This document shows positions 47,755 to 58,100 of a DNA stretch of 64,000 nucleotides, piece after piece. The stretch's first letter is position 1, and each line of letters starts with the position of its first letter. The notes under the pieces were generated by a model. That model saw only the letters and a program-made list of their open reading frames with translations. It did not search any database and was not told where the DNA came from. A program made the position numbers and the translations under genes. The stretch covers positions 22,637,067-22,701,066 of the forward strand of contig NC_088809.1 of NCBI RefSeq assembly GCF_011386835.1, given 5' to 3'. The DNA comes from Chrysemys picta bellii (taxonomy: Eukaryota; Chordata; Testudines; Emydidae).

Positions 47755-47905
47755 CTACTGTAACACTAGCACAGCTGGGCGGGTTGCCAGCTACAGAGAT
47801 CAAACCTGGGCCCTCGGGATCAGTATTCAATGAGCCTCTACCACCTGAGCTAAAGGCCATGGCTTTTTTAGCTATGGCTGTAGCAGGCTCATCAATCTCC
47901 GTCTG
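47755..47905 (-). mobile_element. Putative older tRNA-derived SINE (antisense)
   Basis: The reverse strand reads tagctcaggtggtagaggct (box A-like) and then gcccaggtttgatctctgta (box B-like). A more diverged relative is at 46190-46300 (reverse strand tttgagctcagacagtag and gtctcaagttcagtgcc). Both are followed by gctgtagcaggctca on the plus strand, so they are probably one family. Confidence 0.45.
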
Positions 47906-48569
47906 ACCTAGCCACTGCTAGATGGGGACAGAGCACATGCCAGGAGGATGTGGCTTTCGCTAGTAAAAGGAAAAAGATTCGGCGCTATTGACCAACCAGA
48001 ACATTACGATTATTTGTATTACCGTAGAGCCTAGGAGCTGCACACCTGGCTCGGGGCCCCCTTTTGCTAAGGCGCTGCATGATTTCCCCTGCCCCGAGGA
48101 GCTCACAGTCCAAGTAAACCACCCAATAACTCCTCCTGCAGGAGGGCCTGCCAGTGACGCGTGGCTTCTTGCACACAAGGTATGGGAGGGACCAGAAATG
48201 ACCATCATGAGCCTTCCTGCCCCAGAGGAGAGACCTTTCCCCAGACATCACCAAAATCACACCAGATAAGGCCTCCCCTGCCTTTGTGTGGGGTTGAGAC
48301 TAATGACGTCTGGGGTAAATGCGGAGGTAGGCGGCCAATCCCGGTCAAAGGAGCCTCTTCCTCCAAAAACCAGCTTGAGGGTGATTTCCGGATGGGGCCT
48401 AGTTGGAGATGCAGGAAACTCCATGGGAGAGATGGGAGTTTTCAATTGTCCAGACCAGGCACCTCGAGAGCTCAGAGTCCCATTGCGCCAGGTGCTGTAC
48501 AAACAAACCTCAAGAGACAGGCCCTGCCCCGTAGCGTGTACAATCTAAACAAGCAAAGGGTGGAAGGAG

Positions 48570-48700
48570 TCTGAGCTCCCTTTTACAGGTGGGAGAAATG
48601 AAGGGATTAACAGATTTGCCCAAGGACATAGATGCCGTCTGTAGCAGAGGCAGGAATTGAACCCACCTCCCAGCCTACCTCTTTAAGCTAGGACTAGCCA
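48570..48700 (-). repeat. MIR-like SINE core (antisense), more diverged
   Basis: It reads ccttttacaggtgggagaaa, gatttgcccaaggacataga and gaggcaggaattgaacccac, similar to the repeat at 47.5 kb. Confidence 0.55.
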
Positions 48701-48771
48701 GCTCCTCAAAGCTACCCCATGAATCCAACTAGAATCCAATAGTGTAGTCACGGCACAATGGCTTCCCAGGA

Positions 48772-49134
48772 GCTGATTGAAAGCAGCCTTCAACTACCTG
48801 AAGGGGGGTTCCAAAGAGGATGAATCTAGACTGTTCTCAGTGGTACCAGATGACAGAACAAGGAGTAATGGTCTCAAGTTGCAGAGGGGGAGGTTTAGGT
48901 TGGATATTAGGAAACACTATTTCACTAGGAGGGTGGTGAAGCACTGGAATGGGTTCCCTAGGGAGGTGGTGGAATCTCCTTCCTTAGAGGTTTTTAAGGC
49001 CCGGCTTGACAAAGCCCTGGCTGGGATGATTTAGTTGATTTAGTTAGATTTAGATTTAGTTAGCTTTGAGCAGAGGGTTGGACTAGATGACCTCCGGAAG
49101 TCTCTTCCAACCCTAATCTTCTATGATTCTATGA
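48772..49134 (+). mobile_element. CR1 3' end just upstream of PHF7-like exon 1
   Basis: It encodes [20 protein letters not shown] and [19 protein letters not shown] and ends in ttctatgattctatgaa at about 49134. The acceptor AG of PHF7-like exon 1 is at 49154-49155, so only about 20 bp separate the LINE tail from the splice site. Confidence 0.88.
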
Positions 49135-49155
49135 AACCCTCCTTGTTTTTTGCAG

Positions 49156-49199
49156 CGCTCCGGAAATGAACCGCCGGGCCCTGAAGCTGAAGGAGGAGG
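49156..49199 (+). CDS. PHF7: PHF7-like exon 1 (first recognised coding exon; ATG at 49166)
   Basis: The exon follows the acceptor ttgttttttgcag and ends at gaggag|g before gtgaga. It encodes [11 protein letters not shown] and ends in phase 1. The acceptor means that at least one further exon lies upstream, non-coding or coding a few residues; I could not identify it. Confidence 0.8.
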
Positions 49200-52100
49200 G
49201 TGAGAATAAACTCCCTTGCGGTGGGGCTGTAGCAGGGGCAACGCGAGCGCATCCCTGGGCAGTGGCACTCGCTGTGAGCCATGCTGGGGAGCCAGAGGAA
49301 GGGGTCCATGCATGGGGCCGGCCTTCCCCTCTGGGAGGGAACTGCTGTTGTAACGGAGACCATGCAGGGGGAAGGGAAGGGCGCAGTCCGTGGGTGACAG
49401 TGAACAAAGGGAAGGGGCAGGGGGAGCAGAGGGTAAAGCAAGGGGAAGGCACATTACAGTGCAGAGCAGCGGCTGCAGAGGCCAGAGAGTGATTTAGGGA
49501 GCTCCAGAACGGGCCAGATTATTCCCGCTGTGACAGGCGGGGACCTAGATCTGGTATGTGGGGGTGTTGGGGGAGCTCCAGAGCCGTTGGGGGTGGCCAG
49601 AGGGCTCTGGGTTGGCTGTGAGGAGGGGATCCAGATCTGGTGTGGATGGGTACTGGAGAAGCTCCGGATCCATTGGGGAGATGTAGGGGGCTCTGGGTTG
49701 GATGTGAGTCCATGATGTACTGCACCCAGCGCCAGTATTAGCACTGATAAGTAACAATCCCACACGGGGACGTGTATCTCACCCTGGGTACTGGTGAGCT
49801 TACCTGGCCACATCCCTATCAACACATCCCGCTGCTCTTTCCACGCTGCTGTTTGACTCCATCTGACAGCCCCACTGAGCCCCTGCGTCCCAGCCAGCCG
49901 GGGAGTGGGCAGGCCTCGGCATTCCATCAGCGTGATTCCCCCGTTGGCCGGCGGGAGTCGCTGTTCGTCCCTGGTAGCTGCTCCCCACCCCAGGATGGCT
50001 GTGCCAGGACTGCCGTGCCCAGGAGCAGCTTGTCTGATTCAGCGGCGTCTCCTTTCCCTCCCCTGCAGAGTGCGGGCTCTGCCACCGGGCTGACTCCGAC
50101 CCCGACACCTACGGGCAGAAATGCCAGCGGGGTAAGCTGTGTGTGCACGAGAACTGCCTGGTGAGTAGCTCTCCCTTTCCCCGGGGGCTGATGGTTCTCC
50201 CGAGGGGCCGGGCTGATCCACCTGCATCTCAATGACCCACTCGACGAGACTCCCACCACTCACCTCGCAGGGTCCCGGGGTGGAGTCCTGGCCCCACCCA
50301 CATCCCTGGCAAACCTCCCCCAGAGCCAAGATTTCACCTGCTATTATTATACTGCACCTCCTTGGGCCACCGCTCAGCGCTCCTGCTTGGGTGCATTCAG
50401 CCCTTTCCTGGATCCCGCAGCACAGAGAGATGGCTGCTCCCTTGTGATTGTCGCTAGGCTGCCCTGTCCCAGAGTTAATCCCTTTTTGAACTAGAGCATA
50501 TCTCGTGGAAATGTGTCCAGTCTCAGTTTTAAAATTCCCAGGCATGGAGAGTCCATCCCAGAGCCTGGGAAGTTGCTCTGTTCATCTGACCTCACTAATT
50601 CATCCAGCCAGCCCATTGGCTGCTTTTCTCTGCATCCCCCCCAGTTTGCCTCTCTCTGCCTGATGCTGGGCTGCCCTGACCTGGCTGTCGCATTCCGGCT
50701 GTGATCTCGCTGTGGCTGTACGGAGAGGAACGGCCATCTCTTTGGGCTGAGACCCCAGACCTTTGTATAATGCTGGCTGGCTTCTGCTCTGAGCTCTTGC
50801 TCCTCACGGTCATTCCTAGACCTTCATTGCCCTCATGAGCGGCTTTGCTCAGACGTGGCTATCATGAGTTTCAAGGTGCAGCACGTACCGTCCTTGGAAA
50901 CATGCATGACAGACCCGTCAGGGACCGCCAACCCGAAGGGTAAAGGACCCTATTTAGCACCAGGCCGCCTGGCCTCCTAGAATTTCTGCCCAACTTGTTC
51001 TGCTGCCCATTATTATTATAACCCTTTGTCGCCAGCTGCCTGTTTTCACACCCAAGCCGATTCAAGTGGATTTTTGAACGGCGCGGCACCGAATCGAAGG
51101 ATTTGTCGAATGCAAACTAGGACAGCAATCCCTTCTTGTCACTGCCTTGCTAATTACATTGAAAGTGAGCCCAAAGTCACTATTTAACCCCCAGGCACCA
51201 GCCGACCAAGCACGTGCTTGGGGCGGCATCTTGGAAGGGGCAGCCAATCTTGGGGTGGCGGGGGCGCTCGGGGTTTTTTGGTTTTTTTGGTTCGGTGGGG
51301 CGGCGCTCGAGGTTTTTTGTTTGTTTGTTTTTGTTTCAGCGGCGCAGCACGGGGGGGCGGGGGCTTCGGCGGCGTGCGCTGGCAGGGGCAGGGGTTGGCA
51401 CGGCGCGGCACTCGGATTTTGGGCAGCCTGGCGCGGCCCAGCGCTCGGGGTTTGGGTGGCATGGCGCTTGGGGGAGGGGGATGTTGGGCGGTGTGGCGTG
51501 GCACTCGGGGGGGGGGGGTTGGGCGGCGCAGCGCTCGGGGGGGGCAGGGGTTTCGGCGGCGCGGCACTGGGGGCGGGGGGTTCGGCAGCCCAGTGCGGCA
51601 CTGGGGGGGGAGGGGGGACAGGGGTTTTGGCGGCGCGATGCTCGGGGGAGGGGCGGGAGTTTCGGCAGCGCAGCGCACTCAGGGGGGAGTGTATTATGGC
51701 GGGATTGCGCTCTTTTTTTTTTGCCTGGGGCGGCAAAAAAGTTAGAGCCGGCCCTGGTTTTTACTCTCCATCACAGATCTGTTTTCTAGGGTGACCAGGG
51801 AAAATTTTCAAAAATGCCTGAGTGCTTTAGCATCACAGACTCATAGACTTTAAGGTCAGATGGGACCATTATGATCATCTGGTCTGACCTCCTGCACAAC
51901 GCAGGCCACAGAATCTCACCCACTCACTTCTGTAACAAACCCCTGACCTACATTGAAAGGCGCCCAAACCTCCTGATTTGTTCCTCACAGGCACCCAAAG
52001 CCGCTTATTGCTCGTGGTTGCATCTATCCTCTTGACACTTACCAACTTCCTCACATTTGCCCCCTTGCATAACTGGGATTTAAATGAGATTTACCACACA

Positions 52101-55100
52101 GAAACTGTCCGGGTTGCTCCCGGTACCCTTTTTCGAAGGTCAGTGTCATGTGCATGGTAGATGGCAGGGCTGCTACTAGCAGGTCAGGCGTCTGCATCAG
52201 ATATAGACTGAGGCCAGAGCTTCCTTCTCAGAGAAAGCCACCAGTTGTGTTCGCCGGAGGACGCTTTAATGCTCAGGCAGGTTGGCTGAGGCTAGCCCCA
52301 GATACGGTATGTCCCACGCAGCGCCACCTAGCTGCCGACCAGTCTCACACAGGTTAGCATTCCAGGACAACCAGCACCTTCTTTGCTCTCCTCCGAACTT
52401 CCGACTGGGCCAGCTCCAGACTTCTCAATCCCGGGACTCTGAAATGAGCCCCGAAGGGCAGAGACTCTCCGAATGAGGGACACCCCTCGAAATGAAGGAC
52501 GTTGCATTTTCAGTTGAACGCACTGTTTTATTAAAAATATAGAATGAGATCCAGAGAGCCGGGATCTTCTTATAACGAACTTAAACAGCATCAGATTGTT
52601 AAGTGTCCTGGCTCACCTGGGAGAAGTCCCCTCAGCACGGCTCCCTTTCCTCCCTGTTTTCCCATCCAGTTGAGCTGCAGTTGTGCTTTTGACGGGTGCA
52701 GAAGTTGCTGCAGCGAAGCCTTAGACCCCTTGCAAATCCCCGGCTTACTAGCCGTTAAGCAGCTCGGCTCATTTAGAGTCGTTAATTAGAGCTGGGGGGA
52801 GGGGGGATTTATTCTCACCAAAAAAAAAAATTCATCGGGAAATGCTGATATGTTGAATGGAAACTTTTTTGTGGGGACTCCTTGTGGTTTGGGGTGAAAA
52901 TGTGGCGACGGAGGTTTCTCAGGTCCAGGCTGGAATTTCTGGGGACGAGAGAGAGGTTACAGTGTGCCAATGCTCCTGTGTTCCAGTACCACGCCAGCGG
53001 GCTGGTCCAGAGGGGGAAGGATGAGGAGGGATTTTACGGGTTCCTGTATCCGGACATCAGGCAGGAATTGAAGCGGGCAGTTCAGAAGGTGAGGCCGAGT
53101 CCTGCTGTATTATTATTATCTAGCATGGTTATTACAGTAGTGCCTAGAGACCAGCCAAGAGCAGGGACAGACCCAGGGGAGTAGCTGGTCCCCAGGAGTG
53201 ATATACCTATCTCATAGAACTGGAAGGGACCTTGAAAGGTCATCAAGTCCAGCCCCCTGCCTTCACTAGCAGGACCAAGTACTGATTTTTGCCCCAGATC
53301 CCTAACTGGCCCCCTCAAGGATTGAACTCACAACCCTGGGCTTGGCAGGCCAATGCTCAAACCACTAAGCTATCCCCCCCCCTCATTAGTGTAGCGACTA
53401 ACTAGACAGGCCAGGCCCAGGGTGGGGTATCACACACAAGCAGAGAGAACAATGTGATGGTGGCAAATGTCGTGGGGGCTGGAGTTAGTTGGGAGGGGAT
53501 TCGCTACACAGGGAAGGGAGAGAGGTGGGGGGTCCGAGCAGGGGAAGGGGAGGAGGAGGCTCTGGGTAGGTTTGCCAGGTGTCCGGTTTTCGACCAGAAC
53601 ACCTGGTTGAAAAGGGACTCTGGCAGCGGTGCTGACTGGGCCATTTAAAGTCCGGAGGCTGGGGCTGGCAGGCTCCCTACCTGGCTCCACACAGCTCCTG
53701 GAAGCAGCTGGCACGTCCCTACAGCTCCTAGGCACAGGGGTGGCCAGGGGGCTCTGTGTGCTGCCCCCACCCCGAGTGCTGGCTCTGCAGCTCCTATTGG
53801 CTGGGAACCGCAGCCAATGGGAGCTGTTGGGGCAGCACCTACCAATGGGGACAGCACACAGAGCTGCCTGGCCACGCCTCCACCTAGGAACCAAGGGACA
53901 TGTCGCCGCTTCTGGGAGCCGCCTGAGGTGAGCGCCGCCCTGAGCTCTCACCCACTCCCACGCCCCAAGCCCCTGCCTCAGCCCAGTGAAAATGAGCGAG
54001 TGAGGGAGGGGGGATGGAGTGAGTGGGGCGGGGCCTTGGGGAAGGGGCAAGGCAGGGGGCGGGGCAAGTGTGTTCGGTTTTGTGTGATTAGAAAGTTGGA
54101 ACCCTAGTTGCAAGGGGCAGGAGTGCAGAGAGACTGAGGTAGGACGTGGGCCCCTGGCTCCCAGCCCTCCTGCCTGCACAGGAGCTAGTGTGATGCTAGC
54201 CGAGCAAACGCTGTCTGACAACACATATGTTGGCTGAAAAATGCTGAGTTGACAAAACTACAATGTTTGGTGGGAACGTCTCCATGTCACCCACATATTG
54301 GACGGGCAATTATCAAAATGTGTCATTTAGACTCTCCTGGTTTGACTTTTGTTAATGGCTAAGCTGGGCTGGGGAGGTCCCTTCCAGTCCTATCTTTCTG
54401 TGACCCTACAATATAATCTAAGAGTGGCAAGGAAATCTTTTTGGAAGATTTTGTTTTGCGAATGATTCTGAGATTTCGACTCCCCCTCCCAATCTGGGAC
54501 AAAATGCCGTTTAGAAATCTCAGCATTCCCGGGGGGAGAGGTAGCCTCTTTTCCCCCCAGCTCTGTGTGTGACATTCCCACCCCGAGACTTTTTGTGATC
54601 TCCACGGATTCCCTAGCATGGCAGGGACAGTGATCCCCCAGGTGTGGATGTAGGACATGAAGCCGGTCGGAGGAGTCCCTTAGTCTCCAAAGGGCTGTGG
54701 CGGGGACCTTGGGAGCCTGTTCTGCTCACCGTCCCGTTGTTTCCAGACCTGCTGTGTGTGCGGCTGCAAAGGGGCGTCCGTCGCCTGCCAGGGCAGGAAG
54801 TGCACCAAGAACTTCCATTTCCCCTGCGGCTCCGAGAGAGGCTGCATCTATCAGTTCTTCGGGGAGTTTAAGTAAGTGTGGCTGCAAAGTCTCTGATTGG
54901 AAGCCTACTTAGCACCTCTCGGAGCGAAGGGCTCTGTCAGCTTTTGCAGGGGACACAACACACCAGTCAAAAACACCCCTGGGGTAGCGGGTGTCTTGTG
55001 AAAATGCTGGTGACAGCACGACTGTGGGGCACAGGGGCCCTTCCAGGCCTTCCCTGGCACTGGGGGGGGGGCAGAGCCCTGTAGCTGGCATTACAGGGGC

Positions 55101-58100
55101 AAACCAAGGGATGGCTCCAGTACTGAGAGACTCCGATATCAGGAGCAGCCTTCAAAGGTCTGGCACGGATTCCGAGTGTAGGGGTTGGAAAATCGTGTTT
55201 TTTTCCCCCTCTTTTCCAAAAGAATACAATTGCAGCCAAACTCCCTGGGTGTGTGGATTCTTGGCACCAGTGCTTGCCTCTGCACCAGAGGCACAAGGAG
55301 ATTAAGAGCTCTAAAATGCTGCAACCGCTCCCCATTGCCAGGTGTCCAGTTTTCGAGCAGACCACCCGGTCGTAAAGGGACCCTGGCAGCTCTGGTCAGC
55401 ACTACTGACTGGGCCACTAAACATCCGGTTGGTGGCACAGGCAGGCTCCCTAACGGCTCCGCGCGACTCTCGGGAAGCTGCTGCCATCTCCCTCTGACTC
55501 CTAGGCAGAGGGATGATCACTGGGTCTCTGCACGCTGCTCCCACCCCCAGTGCCAGATCAGCTGCTCCCATTGGCCAGGAACTGCGGCCAACGGGAGCTG
55601 AGGAGGCGGTGCCTGCAGGGAGCCACGTGGTTGCGCCTCTGCTTAGGAGCCGGAGGGAGATGCCAGCAGTTTCCCAGGAGCCACCTGAGATAAGCGCTGC
55701 CTGGAACCTGCACCCTGCACCCCCTCCTGCACCTCAACCCCCTTCCCCAGCCCGGGGCCCACTCCTGCACCCTGAACCCCTCATCTCCGGCCCCACCCCA
55801 GAGCCCCTACCTGTACCCGCAGCTGGAGTCCTCACCGCCACTCCCCGCCGCACCCCAACCTCCTGCCCCACCCCGGTGAAAATGAGCGTGTGAGCGAGGG
55901 TGGGGGAGAGCGAGGGATGAAGGGAGGGGCAGGGGCGAAAGTAACTTAGATGACTTACCAGTACGCAGAGCAGCCGGGGTCCTGGGCAAGGCAGGGGTGG
56001 CGCTTGGCCCCCGGAAAGGGCAGGGCCTCGGGCGAAAGGGGCAGGGCCTCAGGTGGAAGGGTGGGGACTGGGGCCAAAATCCCCCAGCCAGCCCTTCAGC
56101 GCTGCCCGGCCCGCGCCGCCCAGAGCTTCAGTAGTGATTTAAAGGGCCCGGGGCTCCCGGACACTGCTGCCGCTACCACGCCTGCGGCTGGAGCCCTGGG
56201 CCCTTTAAATCGCTGCCGGGAGCCCAGGGCCCTTTTAAATCGCCAGGCCCCAGGGCAACTGCCGCTTTTGGCCCCCCCATCAGCGGCCCTGCCGGTACAG
56301 GCAACACTTTCTTGCCAGAACACCGTACCGGACTGTATCGGCTTCCTTTAACCTCTGGGGAGGGGGACGGAGTGAGTGGGGGAGCATGACCTCATAAAAG
56401 GGGCGGGGCAGGGGGCGGGGCAGGGGTGTTCGGTTTTCTGCAAATAGAAAGTTGGCCACCCTACTCCCAGAGCAGTGGAGCTCCCACTGCAGCCCGCGGC
56501 CTCTGCAGCCCCAGGCATGATCTAGTGACTGTAGCACCTATCGGCTCTGTCCTCGTGCTGTCCCTATCCCAGATCCTTCTGCTGGAAGCACCGGCCAGTG
56601 CAGCGAGTGAGACGGCGGCAGCAACAGGTGGAAACCATCTGCATCATCTGCTTGGAGTCCATGCCAGGCAAACCCTCCTACAGCGCCATGGTGTGCCCGG
56701 CTTGCAAGCACGCCTGGTTCCACCGAGGCTGCATCCAGGTGCGAATCCTTTTCCCGCGCTGGTTCCTGGGGGTGGGTTGGAAACCCCCCGGCCACGAAAA
56801 CCTTCGAGCCAAACCATGCGCCGGCTGTAGCTGTTAGATGTTCCCTCGCTGATATTAATGTTTGGGGACAGTCCCTGGGGGCGCGGCCTGAGGTATCTGC
56901 CTGGCTGTTGCAGGAACAGACACGGGCAGCGAGTATTTATGGAGCAGTTCTAGGATCACAAGGGTCCTATTCAGGGTCCCTGGGCCTCCACAAAGTCCAG
57001 CAGTGGGGGAGGCTCGAACTCCTATCTGGAGAAACACTTTGGCAAAGGGCCAGAGCAAGGGTGAGGTGAAAGCCACCTAGGACCCAGAGTGAACCCTTCT
57101 TCCGGCAGCAGCCTACTATCACCCCCATATCCACCCTGAGCAGCAGCTCCTCTCCACTGCGTGAACCAGGCCCCACTGCTCTGGGGGCTATGGGCTGTCG
57201 GGCTGGTACAGGAGGGGCAGAGCCAGTTCCCCTACTTGGAAGGTAACTTCCAGGATGATTTTCTACCCTTCTAGCAGCTCATTTACTACCCTAGAGCTCA
57301 ACTCATGGGGCTGGGAACCTGCACCACCACCTCCTGCTCCGGGGGATTTTCTTATTCCCGGTCTTGTTTCGTCCGCGAGCAGCACTTGCCGACACGAGCT
57401 AGTTGCGTGTTGCTTTTGCTCTTTGCTAGTCAATGGCTCATTCACAGCCCTGCCTCCCCAAGCTGGGTTTACGCCTCTTTCCCCTGCAGGAATGTGATCT
57501 CTGCTCCCCGGTTTGTGTCTATCCCGCAGGGACACGCTCTCCGCGCTGCCTTGTACCATTTCCGATGCCCCAGGTGCCGGGACATGGGGACATTCCAAAG
57601 GGAGATGTTTCGAATGGGCATCAAAATCCCTGACAGGTCGGTTCCCTTTGTACCTTCACAAAGAGCAACTCATAGAATCATAGAATCTCAGGGTTGGAAG
57701 GGACCTCAGGAAGTCATCTAGTCCAACCCCCTGCTCAAAGCAGGACCAATCCCCAACTAAATCATCCCAGCCAGGGCTTTGTCAAGCCTGACCTTAAAAA
57801 CATCTAAGGAAGGAGATTCCACCACCTCCCTAGGTAATCCATTCCAGTGCTTCACCACCCTCCTAGTGAAATAGTGTTTCCTAATATCCAACCTAGACCT
57901 CCCCCACTGCAACTTGAGACCATTGCTCCTTGTTCTGTCATCTGCCACCACTGAGAACAGTCTAGATCCATCCTCTTTGGAACCCCACCTTCAGGTAGTT
58001 GAAAGCAGCTATCAAATCCCCCCTCACTCTTCTCTTCTCCAGACTAAATAACCCCAGTTCCCTCAGCCTCTCTTCATAAGTCATGTGCCCCAGTCCCCTA

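Noticed and set aside
51062..51794. Frames of 160-224 codons on both strands
   Set aside because: Degenerate GC-rich repeat core of a MITE in PHF7-like intron 2; no conserved residues.
53430..54224. 264-codon minus-strand frame
   Set aside because: Lies in a non-autonomous DNA element copy in PHF7-like intron 3; related copies do not keep the frame.
57481..57529. Earlier acceptor for PHF7-like exon 6 (cccctgcag at 57481-57489)
   Set aside because: Using it would add 40 nt, break the phase after exon 5 and insert sequence with no counterpart in PHF7.
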